A DNA stretch of 64,000 nt from Lachnospiraceae bacterium (GCA_910574865.1 CAJTDN010000017.1:1-64000); one strand, 5' to 3'. Shown: positions 39,248 through 48,207, numbered from the stretch's first letter. Numbers and translations: made by a program. Notes: a model not told the origin generated them from the letters alone.

Positions 39248-40726
39248 ATGCGAGAGAGAATGATTAGATTGGGTTATGTGCCCGTGATGCGGGACACGTT
39301 TCCGATAGGGCCGGCGGCGGAATTGAGGGACAAAATCAGGAAAAGGGTGGAGGAAATTATTTCCAGCCTGGTTGAAGTGGAACTCGTGGCCGTCGATGAC
39401 AAAATAAAGGACGGGATGTTGTGGGACAATGCGGACGTGCCGAAATTGACGGCATATTTCCAGGAGAAAAAAGTGGATGCATTGTTCTTCCCACACTGCA
39501 ATTTCGGGCAGGAGGAGCCGGTTGCCATGTTGGCAAAGGCGGTGGGAAAACCGGTACTTTTGTGGGGGCCGAGGGATCCCGCGCCGCAGGGGATGGAATT
39601 TCGCGTATATGACACGCAGTGCGGGCTGTTTGCCACGTCCAAGGCGCTTTCCCGCTACGGGGTGACATTCACATATTTGGAAAATTGTGCGCTGGATTCG
39701 CCCGTTTTGGAGCGGGGAATCGACAAGTTCGTCCGGGTGGCGGCGGTTGTTCGGGCCATGAAGAACATGCGCGTGGGGCAGGTGGGCCTGCGTCCGAGGC
39801 AGTTCCTTTCCGTAAAAGTGAACGAGAGCGAACTTCTGGAAAAGTTTGGCATAGAGATTACGCCAATCTGGACGGAAGAAATTACTTCGGCGGTACATAA
39901 GCTGCGGACGGGCAACGCTCATTTGATAGGCGTGGTGAAAAAGATGGAATTGCCCATGGCGATGGCCATGGCGGGCATCAAGATGGAAGAAAGGGAGCCG
40001 GATCCGGCCATCAAGGAGCGGATGGAGGACATTCGGGAAAAGGTGGATTGTTCCGGTGTTTCCGAGGAGACATTGGAAAAGTTTGCCGTCATCGAACTGG
40101 CCATCGAGCGTGTCGCGGAAATCAACGAGCTGGATGCCATCGCCTTTGACTGTTGGTCCTATCTGGCGGACGAGTTTGGCATTTCCGCGTGCTTCATTTT
40201 GGGAGATTTGATTGACCGCGGCCTGGTGGCCGCTTGTGAAACGGACTTGCATGCCGCCATCACTTCGCGGATGTTGCAGGCCGCGTCCAGGGAGCAAAGT
40301 TGCCCGTTCGTCGCCGACATGACCATCCGCCATCCGGACAATGACAACGGGGAGCTCTTGTGGCATTGCGGGCCGTTTGCCGCTTCGTTGATGAAGGAAG
40401 GCGTGAAAGGCTCCATTTGCAATTGTAAGGGATTTTATGAAATCAAGGGCGGCGACATTACTTTGGCGAGAATGGACCAGGTGGGTGGAAATTACCAGTT
40501 GTTTGCCGACCAGGCGGTGGGCATCGACGGTCCCGCCACCAATGGGAATTACGTATGGGTGGAGACTTCGGACTGGCCAGAGTGGGAGCGGAAATTCATG
40601 TATGGCCCTTACATCCACCATATTTGCGGCATTCATGGGCAATATGCGGACGTGCTGAAAGAGGCTTGTAAATATATTGGCAACGTGACCCATGACAGCG
40701 TGAATGATGTTCCGGCGCACTTATAG
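39248..40726 (+). CDS. L-fucose/L-arabinose isomerase family protein
   Basis: 492 residues starting three bases after the kinase stop, with GGAG in the overlap. The family's C-terminal barrel appears around residue 295-460: DCWSYLADEFGISACFILGDLIDRG, ACETDLHAAITSRML, and NNCKG-type segments with metal-ligand Glu/Asp/His candidates (Glu in CETD, His in WHCGPF). Probably a Mn-dependent aldose-ketose isomerase giving the ketose for the PfkB kinase. Sequence alone does not distinguish fucose, arabinose or a related sugar. Confidence 0.82.
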   Translation: MRERMIRLGYVPVMRDTFPIGPAAELRDKIRKRVEEIISSLVEVELVAVDDKIKDGMLWDNADVPKLTAYFQEKKVDALFFPHCNFGQEEPVAMLAKAVGKPVLLWGPRDPAPQGMEFRVYDTQCGLFATSKALSRYGVTFTYLENCALDSPVLERGIDKFVRVAAVVRAMKNMRVGQVGLRPRQFLSVKVNESELLEKFGIEITPIWTEEITSAVHKLRTGNAHLIGVVKKMELPMAMAMAGIKMEEREPDPAIKERMEDIREKVDCSGVSEETLEKFAVIELAIERVAEINELDAIAFDCWSYLADEFGISACFILGDLIDRGLVAACETDLHAAITSRMLQAASREQSCPFVADMTIRHPDNDNGELLWHCGPFAASLMKEGVKGSICNCKGFYEIKGGDITLARMDQVGGNYQLFADQAVGIDGPATNGNYVWVETSDWPEWERKFMYGPYIHHICGIHGQYADVLKEACKYIGNVTHDSVNDVPAHL

Positions 40727-40737
40727 GAAGGAGAGGC

Positions 40738-41727
40738 ATGGGATTTCGTTTTTGGTATCAGGAATTTGAAAAAGAAGGTTTTATTCGGCTGGGGTGCGAC
40801 AAGGAGGGGAAGCCTTGGATGAGCGTGGACGTATACCCGTCCATGGGATTTAAAACGGCGGGCTTGTGTTACAAGGGTGAATGGCTGCAGCCTTACCAGC
40901 CCGGCTGGTCGCCCCTGCTTCAAAAAGAAACCTTTGGAAACACGGTTTTGTTTCCCACGCCGAACCGGGTGCGGAACGGCGTGTTCACGTTTCAGGGGCG
41001 GCGCGTGGAAATGAGAAAGGGAGGCATTTTGCAAACCCAGCACGGTTTGGCGCAGAGTGGATTCTGGCGCGTAACAAACCTTTCAAAGGCGGGCGGGGAA
41101 GTTTTCATTAGCGCGGAATTTTGCATTTGCCCGGGGGATGAAAATTATCAGGCGTTTCCTTATGCATCGCGGCTGACGGTAACCTACGTGCTCACTGCAG
41201 ACGGACTGACATGCCGGTATGGAGTAAAGAATTTGGAAAATGACGCCATGCCTTTTGGATTCGGGCTGCACCCGTGGTTTCTCCTGCCAAAAAAACCGGA
41301 AAAAATCAGCGTGCGCGTGCCTGCGGACTATTGCTATGAGACGACGCCGGATTTGCTTCCCACCGGCCGCATGATTGCGGTAAGCGAAAATAAGGAGTTT
41401 GACTTGAATGAATTTCGTCCGGTGAGAAATTTGGATTTGGACACGGTGTACCTGACCCGGGGGCGGGAGATGGTGATTTGTTATGAGGATCGGGGATACC
41501 GGCTTAAAATTTCCCAGTCCTCGGAATTTATGGCGGGGGTTGTGTTTACCGCGTTTAACAGGGGAATGGAAAAGACGGGTTACGAGGCCTTCTGTGTGGA
41601 AAGCCAGACTTGCTGCACGGATGCCATCAACATGCATGAAAAAGGATTTGAGAAAAGCGGGTTGATGGTGCTAAAGCCGGGACAAGTGCAGGAGGGACAT
41701 GTGAGGTATACGTTGACGGACTCGTAA
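40738..41727 (+). CDS. aldose 1-epimerase (mutarotase) family protein
   Basis: 329 residues. Galactose-mutarotase-like beta-sandwich; PFGFGLHPWFLLP holds the catalytic His, and a Glu near the end (YEAFCVESQT) is the usual partner. It interconverts sugar anomers released by the glycosidases before isomerisation. Eleven bases after the isomerase gene. A perfect hairpin overlaps its stop codon. Confidence 0.88.
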   Translation: MGFRFWYQEFEKEGFIRLGCDKEGKPWMSVDVYPSMGFKTAGLCYKGEWLQPYQPGWSPLLQKETFGNTVLFPTPNRVRNGVFTFQGRRVEMRKGGILQTQHGLAQSGFWRVTNLSKAGGEVFISAEFCICPGDENYQAFPYASRLTVTYVLTADGLTCRYGVKNLENDAMPFGFGLHPWFLLPKKPEKISVRVPADYCYETTPDLLPTGRMIAVSENKEFDLNEFRPVRNLDLDTVYLTRGREMVICYEDRGYRLKISQSSEFMAGVVFTAFNRGMEKTGYEAFCVESQTCCTDAINMHEKGFEKSGLMVLKPGQVQEGHVRYTLTDS

Positions 41728-41736
41728 GAGTCCGTC
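41715..41736 (+). promoter_or_regulatory. hairpin overlapping the mutarotase stop codon
   Basis: GACGGACTC (41715-41723) / GAGTCCGTC (41728-41736) with a GTAA loop containing the stop TAA. No T-run, so a processing or stability role is more likely than termination. The ~110 bases that follow have further GC-rich dyads and no gene. Confidence 0.5.
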
Positions 41737-41868
41737 GGCGCGGAGCGCATTTGATGCGGTATGCCCGGAGGGTGTACCCTGTCGGACGCGTGAGAGTTCG
41801 CCAGCCCGGGAGGGGCATGTATGAAGGGATGTCCATAGGGGCATTAGTAATGAAAGGAGGATAAAGAA

Positions 41869-42843
41869 TTGCAGTATAAAAAATTGGGAAACACCGGGAA
41901 AAAAATTTCGGCAATCACACTGGGAAGCTGGGGGATTGGCGGGGCCGGTTGGGACCAGGTGGACAAGAAAGAGTCGCAAGCGGCAATTGACAGGATGCTG
42001 GAATGTGGAGTGAATGCCATTGACACTGCTCCCATTTATGGGTTCGTGAGGCCGGACGAGGAAGATTTTGGTTACGGGTATGCCGAAAAGGTCATTGGGG
42101 AAGCCATTCGCGATAAGCGCGAGGACATTTTTCTCGTGACCAAGTGCGGGCTGAATTATGACCGCGCGCAAGGGCCAAGGAGCATGTACAAGAGCATGGC
42201 CAGGGAAGAAATCATTGCCGGGTGCGAGGGGTCGTTAAAACGTTTGGGAACGGACTACATTGACTTGCTGTTCGTGCACTGGCCGGATATGAAGACATCC
42301 TTGGAAGAAATGACGGATGCCATGAAAACGTTGATACGGCAGGGAAAAATATTGCACTATGGGTTGTCCAATTTTACACTGGAGGACACTTGTAAGGCGG
42401 ACGACTTGCTGCACGTGGCGGCAGTACAATTGCCGTATTCCATGGTGGACAAGGCGAGTGAGAAAATGCTCTTGGCGGTCAAGGAGCGGGGAATCGGCAC
42501 GATGACCTATGGTTCCCTTGGCTCGGGAATTTTAACGGGAGCGTACCGAACGGTTCCCACGTTTGATAAGATGGACGCGCGGGCCTCGTTTTATCATTTC
42601 TTTGAGGAGCCGATGTTTGGCAGGATTCAGAAATTGTTGGGCGTGATGGACGAGGTTGCCGCCGCGCACCAGGCAAATGTGTCGCAGGTGGCGATTCAGT
42701 GGAGCGTGAAAAAGGAGTTCGTGGACACGGCCATCCTCGGGGTCAGCAAGGAAAAGCATGCGCGGCAAAATTGCGACACGTTTACATGGGAAATGGACGA
42801 GGAAGAAATGAAGAAATTGGACGAGGCGGTTGAAAATTTATGA
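41869..42843 (+). CDS. aldo/keto reductase
   Basis: 324 residues from a TTG at 41869, chosen for AAAGGAGG eight bases upstream. Tetrad residues: AIDTAPIYGF (Asp, Tyr), VTKCGLNYD (Lys), LLFVHWPD (His). YGLSNFTLED and SLGSGILTGAYRT continue the barrel, and CDTFTWEMDEEEMKKL is the nicotinamide-cofactor side. NAD(P)H-linked oxidation or reduction of a sugar aldehyde or hydroxyl is likely. A second aldo/keto reductase domain lies in the fusion at 27384-29207, and the two share the general fold but not close sequence. Confidence 0.92.
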   Translation: MQYKKLGNTGKKISAITLGSWGIGGAGWDQVDKKESQAAIDRMLECGVNAIDTAPIYGFVRPDEEDFGYGYAEKVIGEAIRDKREDIFLVTKCGLNYDRAQGPRSMYKSMAREEIIAGCEGSLKRLGTDYIDLLFVHWPDMKTSLEEMTDAMKTLIRQGKILHYGLSNFTLEDTCKADDLLHVAAVQLPYSMVDKASEKMLLAVKERGIGTMTYGSLGSGILTGAYRTVPTFDKMDARASFYHFFEEPMFGRIQKLLGVMDEVAAAHQANVSQVAIQWSVKKEFVDTAILGVSKEKHARQNCDTFTWEMDEEEMKKLDEAVENL

Positions 42844-42881
42844 TTAAGGAAGTTAAGCGCTCATAGTAAGGAGGATTTATT

Positions 42882-44459
42882 ATGGTGAATTCATTATTTA
42901 CGGTAAACGGCAAGCCGTTTTTTTCCATCGGCGGGCAGACGAACAATTCGACGGGATATAAGGCGGAGCATATGGAACGCGCGTTGACCGCGGCGAAAAA
43001 CGCGGGGATGAACACGATTGCGGCTCCCGCGTACTGGGAGATTTTGGAAAAGGAAGAGGGCGTGTTTGATTTTTCACAGGTGGACATGTTGGTGGAAATG
43101 AGCCGGAAATTTGACATGCATTTGGTTATCCTCTGGTTTGGGACGTGGAAAAATGGAAATTCCCATTACGTGCCGGAATGGGTGAAACTTGACCATGACA
43201 GGTTCACCTGGGCTTGTGGGGCGGACGGTACGCCGGTCCGGACCATTTCCCCCCATTGTAAAAACACGCTGGCGGCGGACAAAAGGGCATTTATCAAACT
43301 TTGTGAGCATGTGGAAGCGGTGAACACGGACGAGACGGTGATTGCCCTCCAGGTGGAGAATGAGCCGGGAATCATCGGCTCGGCAAGGGATTACGGCAAA
43401 CTTGCGACGGAATTGTTCCTGCAGCCGGTGCCGGAGCCGGTGGAAAAATACGCCGGCAAGGGCGGGACCTGGGAGGAAGTGTTCGGGTTTGACGGGGCGG
43501 AGTTTTTCTCGTCCTACGCCATTGCTCGCTATATCGATGAAATCGTGGTGGCCGCCAGGGAAATTACGAAGCTGCCAATCTATACCAACGTGTGGCTGGG
43601 CGAGATGCACAACCGAATTGCCGGTGTGGATTACCCGTCGGGCGGCGCGGTGACGAAGACGATTGAGCTGTTTCGAATCGGCGCGCCCCATCTGGACGCG
43701 ATTGCGCCGGACATTTATTTGCAGGACCAGGAGACGTGGGACGTGTTGAACGAAGCGTACCAGGACGGCGTGCATCCGTATTATTTGCCGGAGTCCATAC
43801 CGGGCGCGTTGTCCATCACCCGTTCCATGCAGGCGGTCGTGGAGAATGGAATGTGCGGCGTGCATTTCTTCGGCGTGGACATGATGTGCCTGCCGGACGG
43901 GACGATAACGGAATATTTCAAGGAAGCGGCCGACGGCATGCTGGTCTTGAAGGAAATGAAGCCGTTAATCGAGAAATACCAGGGTACGGAAAAATTATAC
44001 GCGGTCGCCCAGTACGAGGGAATGTCGGAGAAATTCATTGATTTTGGCGATTATATAGGCAGTGTCCGTTTTAGTGACAGGAATTGTGACTTGATGGCAA
44101 AGAATACCGACCGCAACATGGACAACCGGCACGGTTCGCTCTTCGCGCCGGCCGGCCCGCCGGTTCGAGGCAAAGGAATCATTTGTTACGAGGGTCATGG
44201 GGAATTTTATCTTGCAGGCAGCGGATGGCGGTTGATGTTGTTCCCGAAGAAGCACGTCGAGTGGGCGACCAATGCCGCGCACAGCGCGGATTTTCTCAAT
44301 CAAAGGTGCCAGCCGTTCCTTTCCGTGGAGGAGGGACATTTGGACGAGGACGGGAAGTTCACCCCGGCCGTGCGGCGCAATGGAGACGAGGCGGATTACG
44401 GGTTCTGGGTAACGCCGGACGTGGGAGTCGTGCGCGTGAGGCTGGATGAAGCATTTTAA
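42882..44459 (+). CDS. GH35-like beta-galactosidase family hydrolase (DUF5597-type)
   Basis: 525 residues without a signal peptide. N-terminal barrel: GGQTNNSTGYKAEHMERAL, NTIAAPAYWEILEKEEGVFDFS, LVILWFGTWKNGNSHYVPEW; the acid/base Glu is at about 161 in QVENEPG. The C-terminal half resembles the DUF5597 domain that follows GH35-like barrels. Cytoplasmic cleavage of beta-galactosides or similar glycosides is the likely role. The leader has TTAAGCGCTCATAGTAAGGAGG before the start, a short form of the gyrA/aldolase leader motif. Confidence 0.82.
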   Translation: MVNSLFTVNGKPFFSIGGQTNNSTGYKAEHMERALTAAKNAGMNTIAAPAYWEILEKEEGVFDFSQVDMLVEMSRKFDMHLVILWFGTWKNGNSHYVPEWVKLDHDRFTWACGADGTPVRTISPHCKNTLAADKRAFIKLCEHVEAVNTDETVIALQVENEPGIIGSARDYGKLATELFLQPVPEPVEKYAGKGGTWEEVFGFDGAEFFSSYAIARYIDEIVVAAREITKLPIYTNVWLGEMHNRIAGVDYPSGGAVTKTIELFRIGAPHLDAIAPDIYLQDQETWDVLNEAYQDGVHPYYLPESIPGALSITRSMQAVVENGMCGVHFFGVDMMCLPDGTITEYFKEAADGMLVLKEMKPLIEKYQGTEKLYAVAQYEGMSEKFIDFGDYIGSVRFSDRNCDLMAKNTDRNMDNRHGSLFAPAGPPVRGKGIICYEGHGEFYLAGSGWRLMLFPKKHVEWATNAAHSADFLNQRCQPFLSVEEGHLDEDGKFTPAVRRNGDEADYGFWVTPDVGVVRVRLDEAF

Positions 44460-44483
44460 GGGTTGAACGTATAGAATTGAAAT

Positions 44484-44542
44484 TGATAGGCCTTTAACTC
44501 GCGTTTTTCTTTGTTTACGGGTTAAAAGCCTATCATTTTTTT
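44484..44542 (+). terminator. terminator of the carbohydrate operon
   Basis: TGATAGGC near 44484-44491 pairs with GCCTATCA (44528-44535) and extends through CTTTAAC/GTTAAAA; a run of T follows. It ends the plus-strand operon. Confidence 0.88.
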
Positions 44543-44829
44543 ACCAAAAAAAGGAGTGTTCATAATTGTTTTACTCGTGCATATGTCGTGATAATGGGGA
44601 AAATCAATTGTAATTAGAAACTCAGAATTTCACGGGTGTTTATCACACCTCATAGAGTTTTTTTGAATGGCTGCATGGAACAGAATTTTGTAACGCCAAT
44701 TTTGTGTGGCAAGAAAGATAAGGCTCAGAAGTACTGGAAACACCCGTAAGTACATTACTCGGAGAAACTGTTGTTGAAACGGAGATTGATAATTTAAAAG
44801 CGATTTCCGAAAAATTGGAGGTGATAAAC

Positions 44830-44925
44830 TTGCAACTGGCACAAAGAAAAACTACCAGAAGAAAAATTCTGCATTGGCTGCTTATTTCGTTGTGTGCGGC
44901 TATAGTAATAATTTTTGCGTTTTAA
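44830..44925 (+). CDS. short membrane peptide, 31 residues
   Basis: From the TTG at 44830, seven bases after the strong site GGAGGTGA, the frame reads QLAQRKTTRRKILHWLL then LISLCAAIVIIFAF and stops at 44923-44925. A basic head followed by one membrane segment is typical of small membrane or toxin-like peptides. The frame is open upstream to 44727 without a better start, so it might also be the tail of a decayed gene. No family recognised. Confidence 0.35.
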   Translation: MQLAQRKTTRRKILHWLLISLCAAIVIIFAF

Positions 44926-44931
44926 TACTAA

Positions 44932-45399
44932 TCAATAGTCCTTACATACATCTATCCATTCCATATACCCGGAATAGGTTTCCAGTTCGGGAATCGTAAG
45001 CTCTATCGCGCTATTCGCGCTTCCGCAGGCGGGGAACACCGTCTCGAAGCGTTTCAGTGACACGTCGAGATAAACCGTCACGCCTTCATTTACCGCGAAG
45101 GGGCAGACACCGCCCACGGCATGTCCTACTAAGTTTTTTGCCTCCTCGGGAGAGAGCATCTTGGCTTTCGTGTGAAATTGCGCCTTGTACTTTTTGTTGT
45201 CAATCTTTGCGTCCCCGGCGGCCACGACGAGTATCGCTTGCCCGTTTGCCATGAAGGAGAGCGTCTTTGCGATTCGTTGCGGTTCGCAGTGCAAGGCCGC
45301 GGCGGCAAGTTCCACCGTCGCGCTGGATACGTCAAATTCTTGAATCCGTCCTTCCATGCCATGGAATCTAAAATATTCTTTTACCTTTTCAATTGCCAT
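44932..45399 (-). CDS. YbaK/EbsC-type aminoacyl-tRNA deacylase
   Basis: 155 residues from the ATG at 45397-45399. Motifs RIAKTLSFM, ILVVAAGDAKIDNKKYKAQF and AVGGVCPFAVNEGVTVYLDVSL characterise the YbaK/ProX fold, which removes mischarged amino acids from tRNA (Cys-tRNA-Pro or similar). Stands alone in reverse orientation to the preceding operon. The 22 codons upstream of the chosen start are possible but unsupported. Exact substrate not determinable. Confidence 0.85.
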   Translation of the reverse strand: MAIEKVKEYFRFHGMEGRIQEFDVSSATVELAAAALHCEPQRIAKTLSFMANGQAILVVAAGDAKIDNKKYKAQFHTKAKMLSPEEAKNLVGHAVGGVCPFAVNEGVTVYLDVSLKRFETVFPACGSANSAIELTIPELETYSGYMEWIDVCKDY

Positions 45400-45589
45400 C
45401 CTAATCAAGTCTCCTTTGTTAAAATTATTTCCAGCCGTGCGGTTGCAATCTGACGGTTTACCCATGGCTGGATACTTCTGACATAAACGTATTATACTAA
45501 AGGCAGCCTGTTTTTCAAGCAGGGCTTTCTATGAACTTTAAAAATCAAGGCACTCTAAAATTGGTTCGATATATTTCTTATCAGAAATG

Positions 45590-46561
45590 TCATAGGATGA
45601 GGAAATCATTTTTATCATTTCCTCTTCTTCTTTTGTTTTCCTCTCTCACGCCGTTCAGGTATTTTTTCAATTCTTCAATATACCGTTTGCCCATCTGGCT
45701 TAATACGCTGTTTTTCTTTGTCAGGTAGCCGATTTCCATGTCACTGTTCGGGTGTGCCTCGTCCTCCTGGAACGGCACGACGACATAATCATCGCCGTTT
45801 AAATCGCCGGAAATGATGCCGGAGCAGAGCGTGTATCCGTTCAGGCCGACCATCAGGTTTAGCATCGTGGCCCGGTCGCAGGCCTTTATCGTTCGTGGAT
45901 AGACATTTTCATTTAAAATTTCTTCGGAAAAATAATATCCATCTTCTTCTTGTTCAAAAGAGAGGCAAGGGTAGGGCGAGAGGTCGTCAAAACAGATGGA
46001 CTTTTTCTTCGCCAGGGGGTGTTTGTCCCACAAATATACGTAGGCGCGGCAGTGAATCAGCGAGTGAAATTCCAATTCATGCTCGGTCAAAAGCTTTCCC
46101 AGTACCTTGCGGTTTACGCTGTTCATATAAAGAATGCCGATTTCACTTTTGAGCGTCGCGACGTCTAAAATCACGTTTCGCGTGCGCGTCTCCCGGATGG
46201 CAAAGTCAAATAAGTTCATGTCGTAGTGCTTTGCCATTTCCACGAAGGCTTTCACGGCAAAGGAATAATGTTGCGTGGAAACGCCAAATTTTCTTTTATA
46301 ATCTCCTTCGCCCTCGTATTTTTTCATTACCATGCCGTAGTGGTTGTGCAGCGAGCGGATGTCGGCCAAAAATTCCGCGCCCTCCGGGGTGGGAATGACC
46401 CCCTTGTGGGTGCGCAGGAAAATGGGAATGCCGACCTCCCGCTCCAGCTCCTGGACCGAACTCGTCAGCGTGGACTGGGCAATGTACAATTTCTCCGCGG
46501 CCTTGTTCATGGAACCGCATTCTTCAATTGTGAGGGTATAAAAAATCTGTTGTAAAGTCAT
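45590..46561 (-). CDS. LysR-family transcriptional regulator
   Basis: 323 residues, start at 46559-46561 with AGGAAAG upstream. N-terminal winged helix-turn-helix (MTLQQIFYTLTIEECGSMNKAAEKLYIAQSTLTSSVQELE) and a periplasmic-binding-like effector domain. The C-terminus has a Lys/Arg-rich tail (EENKRRRGNDKNDF). It is separated from metQNI by a repeat and a nucleotidyltransferase remnant; control of methionine uptake is possible but not shown by sequence. Confidence 0.92.
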   Translation of the reverse strand: MTLQQIFYTLTIEECGSMNKAAEKLYIAQSTLTSSVQELEREVGIPIFLRTHKGVIPTPEGAEFLADIRSLHNHYGMVMKKYEGEGDYKRKFGVSTQHYSFAVKAFVEMAKHYDMNLFDFAIRETRTRNVILDVATLKSEIGILYMNSVNRKVLGKLLTEHELEFHSLIHCRAYVYLWDKHPLAKKKSICFDDLSPYPCLSFEQEEDGYYFSEEILNENVYPRTIKACDRATMLNLMVGLNGYTLCSGIISGDLNGDDYVVVPFQEDEAHPNSDMEIGYLTKKNSVLSQMGKRYIEELKKYLNGVREENKRRRGNDKNDFLIL

Positions 46562-46603
46562 CGTTCTTTCCTAATTTATCCTATATTGATTTATATTCTA
46601 AGA

Positions 46604-46638
46604 TACCAGGGTCAAAACTTGTTTTGACCCCAACATCT
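46604..46638 (-). repeat. dispersed repeat R2, hairpin half
   Basis: Perfect stem GGGTCAAAAC (46609-46618) TT GTTTTGACCC (46621-46630), followed by CAACATCT and preceded by GATACCA. The loop and outer bases match 9990-10035 with changed stem bases that keep pairing. Confidence 0.75.
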
Positions 46639-46642
46639 ATAG

Positions 46643-46912
46643 TCACACCGCCCTTTTCAAGTTCTTTTTGATTTCCTCGGATGCTCCTGAATCAATACCG
46701 AAAATATCAAAGGACAGAAGAGAGTGGACATTTTCCTTTATGTCCCAATAGAAAGCGTCAAAATCACCGCCGCTCACGGCAATATCAATATCACTTCTTT
46801 CCGAATGCGTACCTCTTGCGCGGGAGCCAAACAATATCACCTTTTCAACGCCATGCTTGTCCGCAAATACGGTAATGGCTTTTATAACCCTTTCAGGGAG
46901 ATTATATTTCAG
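46643..46912 (-). pseudogene. MNT-domain nucleotidyltransferase, possibly start-damaged
   Basis: About 89 residues in frame from 46912 to 46643: LKYNLPERVIKAIT...HGVEKVILFGSRARG, then SERSDIDIAV with the DxD pair, the minimal nucleotidyltransferase (MntA/Pol-beta-like) signature. No ATG/GTG/TTG precedes the conserved core at a good distance; the plausible first codon is CTG (46910-46912) with GGAG nine bases upstream, perhaps a mutated ATG. Such proteins usually pair with a HEPN toxin; no HEPN ORF remains nearby. The 46913-47090 stretch is AT-rich and gene-free. Confidence 0.6.
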
Positions 46913-47089
46913 ACCCTATCGCTCCTAACTTTTCCTGATTTCATCCTCCAGTTCATGAGACTAAATTCTGTAATGAATTTCTGACACTCTCTGCGAAAAT
47001 TTGTTTTACACTATACCACACTTTCATAGAAAAATCTATAGATTTTGTGAAAGAACATTTCTAAGCGGATTGCAAATACCTGCTTGACT

Positions 47090-47138
47090 TGGCTGGATGC
47101 CGTTACAATCCACGGCCGGTTAGGTCGTGAATTGTAAC
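47090..47138 (+). repeat. three-hairpin repeat R1, partial copy C
   Basis: GGCTGGATGCCGTTACAATC through GAATTGTAAC matches the last third of copy B, including the terminal hairpin with stem GTTACAATCCACGG. The first two hairpins are missing. Confidence 0.75.
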
Positions 47139-47177
47139 ATTCGATTTTTTCGATAACCAAGTCTCATTTTTATATAC

Positions 47178-47206
47178 TTGTCATTTTCAAAGGAAGCCGT
47201 TATAAT
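47178..47206 (+). promoter_or_regulatory. metQ promoter
   Basis: TTGTCA, 17 bases, TATAAT: an almost perfect sigma-A promoter about 75 bases before the metQ start. Confidence 0.8.
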
Positions 47207-47228
47207 AACACCCATGGCAGCGATGTCA

Positions 47229-47253
47229 GGTCGGCGCGTTTACCGCGCTGACC
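47229..47253 (+). promoter_or_regulatory. metQ leader hairpin
   Basis: GGTCGGCGCG (47229-47238) / CGCGCTGACC (47244-47253) form a 10-bp stem (one G-U) with a five-base loop between promoter and ribosome-binding site. No T-run follows. The leader is too short for a standard SAM or T-box riboswitch. Confidence 0.55.
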
Positions 47254-47282
47254 GTGTGAAAACGTGATGGGAGGAAAAAATC

Positions 47283-48206
47283 ATGAAAAAGAAGAAAAAC
47301 ATTTTGAAAAAACTATTTTGCCTTGTATTGGCGGGCGTTTTGACGGCTGCGTTGTTCACCGGCTGCGGTTCGCCGGCGGGGGACGATTCCGGTGATACCA
47401 AGAAAGAGGACGGCGCGGACAAGACGGCGGGTTCTGGCGATGACAAGAAAATCACCGTCGGCGTCAATCCGGTGCCGCACGCGGACATTCTGGAAAATGT
47501 CGTGAAGGACGTGCTTGCCAAGGACGGTTGGGAATTGGAGGTCGTGGTATTCCAGGATTACGTGCTGCCCAACACGTCCCTCGAATCAGGAGAACTGGAT
47601 GCCAATTATTTCCAGACGCTCGGCTACATGAACCAGCAAAACGAGGACGCGGGACTCCACCTGGCTGCGGCGGCCGGCGTGCATATCGAGCCGATGGGAA
47701 TTTATTCGCAGAAATATTCCTCGATTGAGGAGATTCCGGACGGGGCCGAAATCGGGATTCCCAACGATCCGGACAATGCGGAGCGCGGATTGCAGTTATT
47801 GGTGCAGAAAGGCTTTTTAAATTCCATCGGGGATTACGGACGGGATGAAAATTATACGGCGGACTCTCTTTCGAACGATAAGGAAGCAAACCCGCACGGA
47901 TACAAGATTACGCCGTTGGAGGCTGCGAACCTGCCGTTGTCCTTGCCGGACTTGGACGCGGCGGCAATAAACGGAAATTACGCGCTGGGAGCCGACCTTC
48001 CGTCGAACTATCCGGCACTGGAAATCGAGGAATTTGACGACGAGACAGCGGTTCGCCGGACGAACTTCATCGTCGTGCGGCAGGGCGAGGAGGAATCGGA
48101 GAAGACCCAGGCCTTGATCAAGGCCGTCCAGTCCGACGAGGTGAAACAGTATATTGAGGACACTTACAAAGGCTCTGTAATCGCGTCCTTCATTGAGGAA
48201 GAGTGA
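47283..48206 (+). CDS. metQ: methionine ABC transporter substrate-binding lipoprotein
   Basis: 307 residues. Lipoprotein signal MKKKKNILKKLFCLVLAGV with lipobox LFTGC (Cys28), then an acidic linker rich in Asp/Lys, then the NLPA/MetQ domain: ITVGVNPVPHADILENV, DYVLPNTSLESGELDANYFQ, the YADVPL-like NLPLSLPDLDAAAINGNYAL block. Anchored outside the membrane to hand methionine (L, D or sulfoxide) to MetNI. First gene of metQNI. Confidence 0.93.
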   Translation: MKKKKNILKKLFCLVLAGVLTAALFTGCGSPAGDDSGDTKKEDGADKTAGSGDDKKITVGVNPVPHADILENVVKDVLAKDGWELEVVVFQDYVLPNTSLESGELDANYFQTLGYMNQQNEDAGLHLAAAAGVHIEPMGIYSQKYSSIEEIPDGAEIGIPNDPDNAERGLQLLVQKGFLNSIGDYGRDENYTADSLSNDKEANPHGYKITPLEAANLPLSLPDLDAAAINGNYALGADLPSNYPALEIEEFDDETAVRRTNFIVVRQGEEESEKTQALIKAVQSDEVKQYIEDTYKGSVIASFIEEE

Positions 48207-48207
48207 A

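Noticed and set aside
39053-40720. 555-codon open frame on the minus strand
   Set aside because: It lies fully antisense to the isomerase-family gene at 39248-40726, which has clear family motifs and a ribosome-binding site. Open antisense frames are common in this GC-rich stretch; the protein is rich in His/Arg and matches nothing.
47207-47282. SAM riboswitch ahead of metQ
   Set aside because: The leader between the promoter and the start is about 70 bases and contains one simple hairpin; too short for a standard SAM-I aptamer plus terminator.
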